Assembly (NCBI GenBank): GCA_964035575.1
Contig: OZ037846.1
Span: forward strand, 399,501 to 463,500
DNA: 64,000 nucleotides
Direction of reading: 5' to 3'
From: Rhynchopus sp. YZ270_cl-10
Lineage: Eukaryota > Euglenozoa > Diplonemea > Diplonemida > Diplonemidae
In this document: positions 9,590 to 18,904 of the stretch, piece by piece
Position numbering within the stretch: position 1 is the first letter of the stretch
Layout: each line of letters starts with the position of its first letter
Position numbers and translations under genes: made by a program
Notes under the pieces: model-generated
Seen by the model: only the letters and a program-made list of their open reading frames with translations
What the model was told of the DNA's origin: nothing
Databases searched by the model: none

Positions 9590-10307
9590 TGTTGTGGTTG
9601 TGTTATCTCGAACTGTTTGGTGTGTTGGGGCGTCTGAACTGATCAAAATTGAAAAAAATGGAGAGGGGGAACAAAAGGCGGGAAAGGGGGTATAGAGGGA
9701 AGTATCCTTCTCCATATCATCAAATCCTGGTCTCGATGTTAAATTGCATCCGGGGGCCCTTTTGCGCCACTAGCTCCTGCAACTCTATGAAGGTGCTTGG
9801 GACAGCTTAACGTACACAGTGAAAAAGGACGCACGTAGGAAAATGGTTAGGTGTCTCCGTGATGGCAAAAGCCACTCCCAAAAAAAGATCGGGTCTTTTG
9901 TTTGTGCACTCAAAGCCGGGAAAACAAAAAGGTGAAAAAATGTGTTAAACTGAAGTACGGTTGTTGTGGTTAATTGAGTACTCAAAGAAAACAAGCAAGC
10001 TTCTGTTTTTTTTCAATCCGTTTTGTTTGCCCTGCAGCGCTGCCTCCAATCTTTTTAGAATTGACAACAAGTTGTTTTATCAAAAAAAGAGAAACGGCAC
10101 CACTTATGTGACGTCGATCAGGTCCTCGTGGAGCTACCAGAGCATTAAGAAGCGAGGAAGTCCCAAGTAAAAAAAAAACAAATTCATAATAATAAAAGAA
10201 GAAGAAAATCATATTTGGTGTATCGGGTACTTTTCACAGTTACACAAGAAAAGAAAAGGGTGAGCGCAAAATCCTCGTGGACAAAACGGGTTTGCAGTTG
10301 GAAGCAA
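9590..10307. other. Intergenic DNA, nothing recognised
   Basis: Unique-looking AT-rich sequence between the Pro-rich gene and the left boundary of pseudocyclase cassette 2, which starts near 10308 with TGCCAGATGTAAATCTGAGC. I see no gene, RNA or repeat. Confidence 0.4.
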
Positions 10308-10341
10308 ATGCCAGATGTAAATCTGAGCAAACACAACAGTG

Positions 10342-12087
10342 CTACTTCACGGAACACATCTGAGAACAACACACAACACTGCACGTCCCGGAAGGAACTG
10401 CGTGTGCTGGTGTGCCAACCCCTCCCGCAGCTGTCCATGCCTCAGCAACGTCAAGGTCAGACTGCTCACCAAGTAGGTACCCACGCACGGCAGTGTTGTA
10501 CTCCTCCCAATGCTTCTTCCCACCTATCATGTACATCCACTCGTCAGCTGAAACTGCTGTGTCCTCTTGTTTTGCAATAAGTTCCGCCACAACCTGTGCC
10601 TCACAACCAGAGGCAACCTCCACCTTGCACGGAAGCAGACGCAGCTGGTGTTCGCACTCAGCATCGCTGAAGCACATCCTGTTGCACACCACATCACATC
10701 CCAGCATACGCCCCACACGTTCCAGCCCGTTCACATCACGCACAAGCTCCCCCACCATGCTGAACCGACGCATCACCTCACAACCCATGTCACCACGCAG
10801 CACCTTCCCAGTCGCAACACCAGCATTCACCTTCTCACAAAAGCTGCTCGCACCCTTCAGAAGCAGGCTTGCTGCGTGCAGTGCAGATGTGGCATGTGTC
10901 GCACACTGCTTCGAGGCGTTGAACGAACAGTGGATCCTGTCCCCGATGAACACGTCCACCATCCCACGTCTTGTCTCTGTTGCCTGCAGGGTCTTCAGGA
11001 GGAGAGTGGTGAAGAAGGAGGAGTAGGTCGCACTGTCCTTCTCCAGCAAATGCAGGGTGTCCTTCACGTTCAGTGTCAGCAGGGTTGTCTTGACCGAGGA
11101 CAGACCCAGTGGCAGGCACACTGGCATGGTCTCATTTCTCGAATGTGAGGACTCTGTGGATGTGTCTGTTATCTCTGTCACATCTCCGTCGTGTTCACCC
11201 CCGTCGCTCTCTGAGTCCACCTTCTCCACCTCATCCTGAAAAGGCAGACACGTCTTCGGGAGGTACGCTTTGTACATGCGCAGGTTCTTCTCCAGTCTCC
11301 ACAGGGCAGCAGTCATCCCCTCAGGCAGGTCACCCCCATGCACGTCCAGCATCTCCGCCACCTGCTCCACGTCGTACCCCGCAAGAAGCGACGCAATCTC
11401 CTGCACAACGCTGATCGTGCGTCTCATTGACTCCTGTTCCTTCAGCACGTTGTGTGCAAACCTGCGTGTCACGAAGAAGTCGATCAGGAAGACAAAAAGT
11501 GTGGAAGCGAAGCCAAGTGGGGGAAATGACGTCTTGCAGGGAAGGAACTCGCAGTCTATCTTTTCCAGAATCAACGCTCTCCTGCTGTGTTCACCTTCGT
11601 GCGGTGGCAACCCAGGAAGGTCAAACAAACCAAACCTGAAGGATTCCTCACACCCTATGAGAAACAACCACACCACTGTTGCACCCACGAACCATGCACT
11701 GTACCGTGATGGGACTTCCATCACAAGCAACATGTCCACAACCAGGATCAGCATTGGCCAGCTCATTAAACCATAAGTGCGTGCGACTAAATCCCACATA
11801 AAAATTGCAATGCCAGCGATGTACATGATGCCCACCACAAACGTGGTGTGCAGTTTCTGCTTGCAGAGCAGCTTAACAATGGCAACAAACCCCGTTGTAA
11901 GGACTATGCAAGACGCGAATACGTTAACAATCCGGTGTTGCACGTTGGTACTCCCCTTGTGAGAAACAAAAACAACCAGAATCGCAAATACTGAAACCAC
12001 ACAGAACACAAACATGATGGTGCGCTTCTTCACCTCGTCAGCACTGAGAGACCCGTCAATGGTCAGTGCGCTGTTCAGGCACCGCAT
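10342..12087 (-). CDS. Six-helix membrane pseudocyclase, copy 2
   Basis: 581 residues, intact. The TM3-TM4 block (GIAIFMWDLVARTYGLMSWP) is almost that of copy 5, while the following loop (ALILEK.DCEFLPCKTSF) matches copies 3, 4 and 6. The linker before the cyclase-like domain is the longest of the Asp/Thr-rich type (DSESDGGEHDGDV). The short segment before DEWMYMIGG (LIAKQEDTAVSA) is found in no other copy. All lost catalytic positions noted for copy 1 are lost here too. Its upstream flank runs into the gene remnant at 12238-12530 instead of into the flank seen at copies 1 and 3. Confidence 0.8.
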   Translation of the reverse strand: MRCLNSALTIDGSLSADEVKKRTIMFVFCVVSVFAILVVFVSHKGSTNVQHRIVNVFASCIVLTTGFVAIVKLLCKQKLHTTFVVGIMYIAGIAIFMWDLVARTYGLMSWPMLILVVDMLLVMEVPSRYSAWFVGATVVWLFLIGCEESFRFGLFDLPGLPPHEGEHSRRALILEKIDCEFLPCKTSFPPLGFASTLFVFLIDFFVTRRFAHNVLKEQESMRRTISVVQEIASLLAGYDVEQVAEMLDVHGGDLPEGMTAALWRLEKNLRMYKAYLPKTCLPFQDEVEKVDSESDGGEHDGDVTEITDTSTESSHSRNETMPVCLPLGLSSVKTTLLTLNVKDTLHLLEKDSATYSSFFTTLLLKTLQATETRRGMVDVFIGDRIHCSFNASKQCATHATSALHAASLLLKGASSFCEKVNAGVATGKVLRGDMGCEVMRRFSMVGELVRDVNGLERVGRMLGCDVVCNRMCFSDAECEHQLRLLPCKVEVASGCEAQVVAELIAKQEDTAVSADEWMYMIGGKKHWEEYNTAVRGYLLGEQSDLDVAEAWTAAGGVGTPAHAVPSGTCSVVCCSQMCSVK

Positions 12088-12237
12088 CGTTGGGCTTTTG
12101 ATCCTCACAAACCTTTGCTATGTGTGGAGCAGGGGTGTGTGGATGTGTCTTGTGTGCACTGGTGGGTGGTGTGGTTAATGTTAGGTTAATAACGGTGCTG
12201 CAACCCAAACAGACGTGCCTTCTACCAGAGACCTATA

Positions 12238-12530
12238 GTGATATATGCATTGGCTACTGATCACGACATGGACGTGAGGGACCTGCTGCTTAATTGGCAC
12301 CGTCGCATCTTCACCGAGGTGAGAAGTGGCGACACCCGCTTGAACATTGTCAACGCTGCAGCGGGCGAGGTTTCGCAAGGAGTGGCATTGCAACAACAAT
12401 GTGTGAACCGTTTTCACGTACCCCATATGTTGGCTATCTGGAGCCGCATGGTTGTGGTGTAAGGGTTACCTGCGATGCAGAAGACGGTGCGAGGCAAAAT
12501 GTCCAGGATGTTGGAAGGGAGTGAAGTTGG
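12238..12530 (+). pseudogene. Remnant of an unidentified gene, shared with 38780-39180
   Basis: The plus strand reads DVRDLLLNWHRRIFTEVRSG, then LNIVNAAAGEVSQGVALQQQ and, after a frame change, YLEPHGCG. The same protein string (NIVNAAAGEVSQGVALQQQCVNRFH then YLEPHGCG) is encoded at 38850-39000 with different neighbours. Conservation of the peptide over an otherwise diverged DNA match points to an old coding sequence. I do not recognise the family. Confidence 0.45.
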
Positions 12531-12573
12531 TGGGGTCGCGTACTTATTACGGCCCGCGGGAAAATAAAATAAA

Positions 12574-12720
12574 ATGGACACGTTCCCTAAGGCCATCGCA
12601 GATCGTGTGAACGAGGAGGAGAACAAACCCAACATGCGGCGCGTGTACACGGCACAGGAGGTTAGGCAGGTGTACGATTATGGTCGTCAGGATGGGGCAG
12701 CGATCGCAGCCAGAAAGTAA
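12574..12720 (+). CDS. Small ORF or first exon, unknown
   Basis: The ATG at 12574 opens 48 residues beginning MDTFPKAIADRVNEEENK and ending YGRQDGAAIAARK. The charged, alanine-bearing composition is protein-like. The stop lies inside the string AAAGTAAGC, which is also a good GT-AAG splice donor, so this could be a first exon whose rest was cut off when the MULE landed at 12825. It follows the gene remnant just upstream and could belong to it. Function unknown. Confidence 0.3.
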   Translation: MDTFPKAIADRVNEEENKPNMRRVYTAQEVRQVYDYGRQDGAAIAARK

Positions 12721-12824
12721 GCGCAGGGGCAATCTCTGCCCAATGTAAAAAGGCCGAGGGCCAACACACAACACCGAGACAAATACCAGAAACCCTTCCC
12801 ACTCACCTTAGATAATATTTTTTT

Positions 12825-13084
12825 GGGAAAAGTCACTTAGTGCCCAAGTTTGTTGTACCCATTTAGGATAATACCCAGTGGGTATTATCCTAAATTATTT
12901 GGGTATTATCCTAAATTATTTTGGGTATTATCCTAAATTATTTTTGGGTACTGGGTACTGGGTACTGGGTACTGGGTACTGGGTACTGGGTACTGGGTAC
13001 TGGGTACTGGGTACTGGGTACTGGGTACTGGGTACTGGGTACTGGGTACTGGGTACTGGGTACTGGGTACTGGGTACTGGGTAC
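12825..13084. repeat. Left MULE terminal inverted repeat with GGGTACT array
   Basis: The terminal part 12825-12945 pairs with 18905-19062. It runs directly into about 20 copies of the 7-mer GGGTACT at 12946-13084. The array core GTAC is self-complementary. The same 7-mer array follows the same junction sequence (AAGGCACCTTGACAGCAGCG side) in fragments at 26565-26866 and 32834-32940, so it is part of the element and not a chance microsatellite. Confidence 0.85.
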
Positions 13085-13125
13085 CCAGAACGAAGGCACC
13101 TTGACAGCAGCGAAGGCAAGACAAG

Positions 13126-13415
13126 GTATGTACCGGGTAAATACGTAACTTTCTGGTGAATATTCAACAAAATAATTGCGCTTTCTTCGCCCCAAGGTGT
13201 GGCAGAGCCTACTGACTCTGGGCTGACGACAAAAGGGGACATGCCCCCCCCCCCCCGTTTTTTTGTAGTGGAACATTTCACAACGACGTTTCACAACCAC
13301 ACAACCATCACAGGATTGTGAGATCTGAACTGCATGCACAATTGCGATGAGAACCTTAGCCGGTCACAAGAAACTGAAATGGTATGACATTCACCCTCTA
13401 CCTCCCCCCCCACAG
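13126..13415 (+). promoter_or_regulatory. Possible 5-prime UTR intron of the MULE transposase gene
   Basis: Inferred from the donor AAG|GTATGT at 13126 and the pyrimidine-rich acceptor CCCCCCCCACAG ending at 13415, 44 bases before the transposase ATG. The donor context recurs at the left-end fragments near 26580 and 32930. The string ATGGTATGA...CACCCTCTAC before the acceptor is repeated in the same orientation near 16742-16785, after the gene. No transcript evidence. Confidence 0.3.
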
Positions 13416-13459
13416 TTACTTTTAGTTGAGCCTTTTAATTAGTATTTTTTTAAAAAATA

Positions 13460-16459
13460 ATGGATGACATTGTCAAGTTGGCGGAATCGCTGGAGCGGTT
13501 TTCCCGTATGGTGGAGCAAGGATTGCTGTCTGTTTCGGAGTTTGAAGCGCTGAAAGTGCAGTGTTACGAGAGGACGTGGGGCCTGCAAATGGGAATCGGT
13601 GCTCAGACGCCACAGCTTGCCCCTGTTAGTGCTCAAACGTCACAGATTGCCCCCAAACTGAGGTCGCAGGCACGTACCAGGACCCCAGTTACTGATGACA
13701 CACCGCCGCCTACCGCCAACCCACCTGCTACGATGTCGCCTGCGCCGCCTGCTCCGCCTGCCAGAAAGCCGCGTACCCCGTCTACCCCGAACCCAGCCTC
13801 CGCGAACGTGTCTCTCCCGTCCACGAACCCAGCCTCCGCGAACGTGTCTCTCCCGTCTTCGACGAACTCAGCTTCCACGAACCTGCCTGCCAGAAGCCCT
13901 CCTGTCAGGTCTTCTGCGAACCTGCGCTCTACTTCTTCCACAACATCATCTGCCATGAACCCGCCTGCATCTGCCATGAACCCGCCTGCATCTGCCATGA
14001 ACCCGCCTGCATCTGCCATGAACCCGCCTGCCAACAACGTGCCTCCTCAGCCTGCGGCCCACTCGCCCACCACAGCGGCAGTCTCCAGCGCCTCTACTCA
14101 CCTCAATGGGGCAACATTCGGGGAAATGACGAATCTGCGGAACTTCGTCATTGCGGCAATAATGAGGGATAAGAAGAAGATGCGTGCGTGCAGGAGTGAC
14201 AAAACCAGGTGGGAAGTTGTTTGCTCTGGCGTTGTCGGGACAGGGGAAGAACAGCAGAAGTGTGCATGGTTCGTGAAGGTGAAGAAGCAAAAGGCAGCTG
14301 ATGGTGGCTTGTTCGAAGTGTCTTGCCCGTATGATCACACGTGCCTAGGTCCTGTTACGGACAAGTCGGAGCGCTTCACCGGAAGGAACGTCCGCACCAC
14401 CCACAAGGACGCTCTCGCAAGCGCGAGCCACACTCCGGCTCAGGTGCAGGCCAACGCTGCAGGGAACCCGAGGTACGGCGTGGCGCGCCGGGCCATAATG
14501 GCCAGCGTGAAGGAGAGGTGGGGTTCCGGGGAGGATAGTTGGAGGCAGGTTCCCAACTACCTGCTCAAGTTGGAGGAGGCTGACGCTGCGACGAAGACCT
14601 ACCACGGCACTGGTTTGGTCGTCGAGGGGCCTTTTATTTGCTTTGGTGCGGCACAGAAGGCATTACCGCATCTCGCGCCGGTTTATGCGGCAGATGCAAC
14701 GCACTGCGACGGCGAGGGGGCAACAGGCGTTCTCTTTTTTTTTGTTGGGGTCGATCCTCTAAGTAGGATTTACCCTCTCAGTATGATGTGGGCCCCAGCA
14801 GAGAATGGCGACTGTTGGAAGCAGTTCTTGACGCAAACTGCAAAGGCACTGGGATTATCTGCGGGCGGCACCCTCTACACCGACCACTTTAAGGGTATAG
14901 AAAGTACCGTTGCTTCGGTTCTCCCCCTTTTCGTGCATTTGCTGTGCGGTACTCACCTCAAGAGAACCGTCGCCAAATTCGGGAAGGACACCGTGGAGAA
15001 GTTTTCGTTGCTGGAGCGTTGTACGACCCACAGGGCGTTCAATGAGATACTGGCGGCGATCGGGAAGAAGAGCTCCGCGGCCAAGGAGTACCTGCACCGT
15101 TACGCGCCGATGTTTGCGGACGTGAAGGTGCCGACGACGACAGTACGTGCATACCATTATGGTACCAACGTTGCAGAAAGCTGCAACAACTGGATGGGGG
15201 CACGCCGTCACTTGCCGATTCTTGGGGTATTGGATTCGTTTCGGGTAAAGTGCATGGAGATGTTTGCAACGAGGCGTAAGGAATCGGAGAACCTGGTTGA
15301 TGTCGAGTTGACTCCATTTTTTCGGTCCAAAATTGAGTTATTATGCAATGATGCACAAACTTTTCGTGTCACCCCCTCTAGTGATACGGAGTACGAGGTG
15401 AAGAAGCGCGCCGAGAACGTGAACGCCGCACGCTACAAAGTGGTGATCCCGCTGACGGAGAGCGACAGAGGGCAGGCATCCTGCAGTTGTCCGCACTTGC
15501 AGGTGCACAAGATGTGCGTCCACTTTGTTGCCGCACTCGTGTTCTCCGGGAAGCAGGTGGATCTCTTCGTTCCTTCGTTCATGCGGAACTCGGCCCTCAA
15601 GGCAGTCTACTCCCACGGCATCCCCCCCATCGACATCGAAGAACTCGACGCTGACCACTCCAAGAACGCGCCCATACTTCATGTGAAAAGACCTGGACGC
15701 CCTAGGGTGAAGCGGATGAGGGTCAACAACGAGCACGTACACAGCAGCGCCTCCTCCGCCAAAAGAGTGAAGCTGGCCACCAGCAACCCCCCATCATGCC
15801 CCATGCCTTCAGACGCAGTTGCCAGGCCAGCCCTGGATTCGGACCCTGATATCAGGGTCCCAATCACCAGGCACGTTCGGGGTGGGGAGCACCGTGCCGA
15901 GTACGAGTGCGGGTGGGCGTGCATGAACTGGGTTCTGCACCACGTTGGGGAGGAGAGAATTCTATATTCTCTTGCCCACAACGTACAGTCCCACCTGTCC
16001 GGCAGTCTCGCGAGTTTGGGGGACCAGTCCGAGGAGGAGCTGCTGGGGGGGAATTTCTCCGTGAGCACCATCATGCTCATCCTCCTCAGCCGCGGTGTGC
16101 TGGTGAGCCATGCGGACGTGCCGTCGAACCCCAGGGCTCTTGTGGGGTACCTCATGGGGCCGCAGCAAGGAGGGCATCCTCACTGGGTGACTGGGCTTGA
16201 GGATGAAGCGGGGTCCGGGTACCGGATTATGGACACGGACGAACCGGAGCAGGTCATGACATTCCGGCAACTGCAGAGTGAATTTGCTGCATGGGAGATT
16301 TTTTCAGTTCAGGTGATGGAGCAGATGACGGTCGCGCAGCTGAAGGAAGAAGCATCCGGTCGAATGCCGGACACGCGTTTGCCAACCCTGAAAGCTGATC
16401 TTGTCAGGGCTCTGGCACAGAGCGCCGTTAACGTGTGCCCCATTCTTAGAAGGCCTTAG
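13460..16459 (+). CDS. MULE transposase fused to Josephin-like cysteine protease and SAP-like domain
   Basis: 999 residues, uninterrupted. In order: a short helical N-terminus; a Pro/Ala/Ser-rich region (about 55-215) with four SAMNPPA repeats; a MuDR-type zinc finger (about 225-295: VVCSG, KCAWFVK, DHTC); a DDE core with Asp in YAADATHCDG (about 411), Asp in YTDHFKG (about 474) and Glu in NVAESCNNW (about 573); and a SWIM finger (CSC...CVH, about 674-691). Next comes a papain-fold domain (about 805-945) with CGWACMNW, LLGGNFSVSTIM, HPHWVTGLE and YRIMDTDEPE, which line up with ataxin-3 CAQHCLNN, GFFSIQVI, HWF and the NLNS site, giving a Cys-His-Asp triad. A SAP-like motif follows (TVAQLKEEASG to LVRAL, about 957-985). 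The transposase moves the element; the protease could spare it from ubiquitin-driven turnover (inference). Confidence 0.75.
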   Translation: MDDIVKLAESLERFSRMVEQGLLSVSEFEALKVQCYERTWGLQMGIGAQTPQLAPVSAQTSQIAPKLRSQARTRTPVTDDTPPPTANPPATMSPAPPAPPARKPRTPSTPNPASANVSLPSTNPASANVSLPSSTNSASTNLPARSPPVRSSANLRSTSSTTSSAMNPPASAMNPPASAMNPPASAMNPPANNVPPQPAAHSPTTAAVSSASTHLNGATFGEMTNLRNFVIAAIMRDKKKMRACRSDKTRWEVVCSGVVGTGEEQQKCAWFVKVKKQKAADGGLFEVSCPYDHTCLGPVTDKSERFTGRNVRTTHKDALASASHTPAQVQANAAGNPRYGVARRAIMASVKERWGSGEDSWRQVPNYLLKLEEADAATKTYHGTGLVVEGPFICFGAAQKALPHLAPVYAADATHCDGEGATGVLFFFVGVDPLSRIYPLSMMWAPAENGDCWKQFLTQTAKALGLSAGGTLYTDHFKGIESTVASVLPLFVHLLCGTHLKRTVAKFGKDTVEKFSLLERCTTHRAFNEILAAIGKKSSAAKEYLHRYAPMFADVKVPTTTVRAYHYGTNVAESCNNWMGARRHLPILGVLDSFRVKCMEMFATRRKESENLVDVELTPFFRSKIELLCNDAQTFRVTPSSDTEYEVKKRAENVNAARYKVVIPLTESDRGQASCSCPHLQVHKMCVHFVAALVFSGKQVDLFVPSFMRNSALKAVYSHGIPPIDIEELDADHSKNAPILHVKRPGRPRVKRMRVNNEHVHSSASSAKRVKLATSNPPSCPMPSDAVARPALDSDPDIRVPITRHVRGGEHRAEYECGWACMNWVLHHVGEERILYSLAHNVQSHLSGSLASLGDQSEEELLGGNFSVSTIMLILLSRGVLVSHADVPSNPRALVGYLMGPQQGGHPHWVTGLEDEAGSGYRIMDTDEPEQVMTFRQLQSEFAAWEIFSVQVMEQMTVAQLKEEASGRMPDTRLPTLKADLVRALAQSAVNVCPILRRP

Positions 16460-16559
16460 AAGGCCACAAAATTTTTATCAGAAAAGAATCATCATCAAAA
16501 TAGTTCAACTTAATTTTTGCTACCTCCTCCCTTCCCATTCTCGACACTTTCCCCTCCAA

Positions 16560-16690
16560 CAGAACATTATTTTACACCCTCAGGCCAACTTATTTTTTTA
16601 AGAAGTCAGCTTCTTTAATTTCCCCACCGCTCACAACTTCACTTTTAAACAGGTATCGCGAACAACATCGAGAAGCAACTGTGAGAAGGT
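16560..16690. repeat. 130-bp direct repeat of the MULE family, copies at 16560, 17330 and 33000
   Basis: The motif GCCAACTTATTTTTTTAAG, the hairpin AAGAAGTCACCTTCTT and TTTAAACAGGTATCGCG are shared by 16560-16690, 17330-17460 and 33000-33130. The first copy follows the transposase stop by about 100 bases, so the repeat may mark the 3-prime region of the gene. Copy 2 and copy 3 continue together into the right arm. Confidence 0.7.
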
Positions 16691-16977
16691 CACTGGCACC
16701 CACTGTCGACCCACCATAGGGAGACAGTATTGAAGTAGCATGGTATGATTTCCACCCCTCTACACCGCACACTTTAACAGTTTTTTTTTGTAGTGGACGT
16801 TCCTCTTTACATATCGTCCCTCTTTTCTGTTTCACTGAAAATTGAAACTGGCAAAATAAATTTTTCACTGCTGAGTAAAAGTAGCTCAAAGAAACTCGTG
16901 TCTCACTTTATCCTCCTCGCCACTCTCGCGCTGCCGTAGCAATGTGCCGCACAGCTTACAGACATGCTGGCCCAGAA

Positions 16978-17222
16978 CTCGAGTCTCAATTCCCACAAGG
17001 ACGCTCTCGCGCGCTCAAGCGCGAGCCACACTCCGGCTCAGGTGCAGGCCAACGCTGCAGGGAACCCGAGATGCTGGCTTGTTGAAGGACACCGTGGGGA
17101 AGTTTTCGTTGCTGGAAACACCTCTACACCGCCCACTTTACGGTACTCACCTCAAGAGAACCGTCGCGAAATTCGTGAAGGACACCGTGGAGAAGTTTTC
17201 GTTGCTGGAGCGTTGTACCCCC
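16978..17222 (+). pseudogene. Displaced fragments of the same transposase gene
   Basis: Bases 16990-17070 copy 14395-14472 of the transposase gene (HKDALA...ASHTPAQVQANAAGNPR). Bases 17140-17222 copy 14946-15031 (THLKRTVAKF then DTVEKFSLLERC), and a shorter third piece lies at 17080-17115. The pieces are out of order and joined without the intervening 480 bases. They lie between two copies of the 130-bp direct repeat (16560-16690, 17330-17460), as expected if a deletion derivative of the element inserted into, or recombined with, the right arm. Confidence 0.7.
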
Positions 17223-17469
17223 ACAGTGTTTCGTGCATTTGCTGTGCGAAAGTATATTATGTATTGCATAATATTATGCTGCTCGGCCCTGAAAGCTGTC
17301 GACTCGTATTTCCTCCAAAAAGTCTCCAGAACAATATTTTAAACCCTCAAGCCAACTTATTTTTTTAAGAAGTCACCTTCTTTAATTTCCCCACCACTCA
17401 CAACTTCACTTTTAAACAGGTATCGCGAGTGCAGCATCGAGAACCAACTGTGCAGAACGAGCGCATATG

Positions 17470-18904
17470 CGGTGGAAAGGGTGGTGGGAACACTCTGTCA
17501 GTCACTGCTATAGCCATTTAACCCAGGGAGCATAGCTAGTGCAAGAAATTCGACTTTGGAAACCTTCCGGAAAGTCTGTCCTCTGCTTACGGAGGACGAG
17601 GCACAAGAAAATATTGCGTTCCCCCAGAAAACCAGTGCACAATTCACACTCCTTGTGGGTGGTCTTGTTGCCTTTTTGTCACAGTAATTTTGGCCCAGGC
17701 ATGCTCTTGAAGCATGACAATTTAGTGTGTATGGGGCAGGGTGTTGTTTTGTTCTGAATTCTCTTTGTTATAACATCTAAGTCAATCGCGGGTGGTGGTT
17801 TGTGTAGCGTGAGGCACTCTTTTTAATAAACTTCCTGCAGTTGCTATGCACTGTTATTTCTTCGGATTTATCATCATACAGCGTAACATAGTGGATTCGC
17901 CTGGTCGACACAACCTTTGATAGATACGGGATAACCAACCCCCTTCGACCCCTTGTGGGTTCACTGAACAAGCCCTAGTGGTAGTTAAACGCGATTGACA
18001 TTTACATTCCTAGAGATGAAAGAACAAGATAACACTTCTGTACCCGCGCATCAAAATTGTGGAAAACTTTGCACCCCAAACACCCTCAACAACGCCCGCC
18101 AAAAGGCGCCCCTTGTTGCTGGGAGTTGGTTCTCATGATACCTGCACAGCGGGCATTCCTCTGAGTCCAACGCATGTTTGGCCTGTCTGCGGCGTTGTAC
18201 TTAAGGTGCACGAAGACTGGGTCTGGTGGTAAATTTTGCGTAGTACTGCGACGTGGTACTGCGTGGGTCTGGGAATTTGGGTACCTGGGTACGGGAAATT
18301 TGTTGTGGAAGACATCAACCACCATGCATTGAGGAGGGTAAGACAGTGTTCGCAGTTTCTACCTGATAGCATTACAACATTTAACTTCTCCACGGGGGTC
18401 TTGGGCCGTTCACTCGGTTCTACCTTGACTACCGGAAGATATTCTTGAGGCCTTTTTGGTCTCTAGAATATCCGGTCTTCCCGAACGGAGGCACACTTTG
18501 TGTGTTACTACGACCTGGCAATTTCCAGCAGTAGGTTAAGTAATCTTTCTTGTAAATTGTTGGATCATTATCTCCTCAGTGCATGAATGCCCCACGTGAC
18601 TGGACACTTTTGTGTTTGTCATGTGGAGCTGTGGTTGCTCTTTCACGACTTTTTTCCTGTTCCTGGGTACCTGTTCTTGGACCTGGACCTGGGTACCTGG
18701 GTACCTGGGTACCTGGGTACCTGGGTACCTGGGTACCTGGGTACCTGGGTACCTGGGTACCTGGGTACCTGGGTACCTGGGTACCTGGGTACCTGGGTAC
18801 CTGGGTACCTGGGTACCTGGGTACCTGGGTACCTGGGTACCTGGGTACCTGGGTACCTGGGTACCTGGGTACCTGGGTACCTGGGTACCTGGGTACCTGG
18901 GTAC
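17470..18904 (+). repeat. MULE right arm, left half of a large inverted repeat
   Basis: A non-coding 1.4-kb segment whose inverted copy lies at 22594-24016, with a diverged direct copy at about 33170-34000 and a short piece at 28440-28660. Landmarks are GGGAGCATAGCTAGTGCAAG, GCATGCTCTTGAAGCATG and GGGAGTTGGTTCTCATG. It ends in about 27 copies of the 8-mer GGGTACCT (18691-18904). Short frames across it are shared between copies only because the DNA is; they do not look like proteins. Confidence 0.8.

Noticed and set aside
8691-9695. Long plus-strand frame (334 codons) opposite the Pro-rich gene
   Set aside because: It has no plausible ATG context and a composition expected from reading the antisense of a GC-rich gene; the minus-strand product has charged helices and a basic cluster and is preferred.
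12878-13159. Repetitive proteins from GGGTACT, GGGTACCT and TGTGTATAC arrays
   Set aside because: Arrays with units that contain no stop are open in several frames; no start context or conserved flank supports translation.
13460-16459. Ulp1/SUMO protease identity for the MULE protease domain
   Set aside because: Ulp1 domains have catalytic order His-Asp-Cys; here the Cys comes first and the spacing fits Josephin-type proteins.
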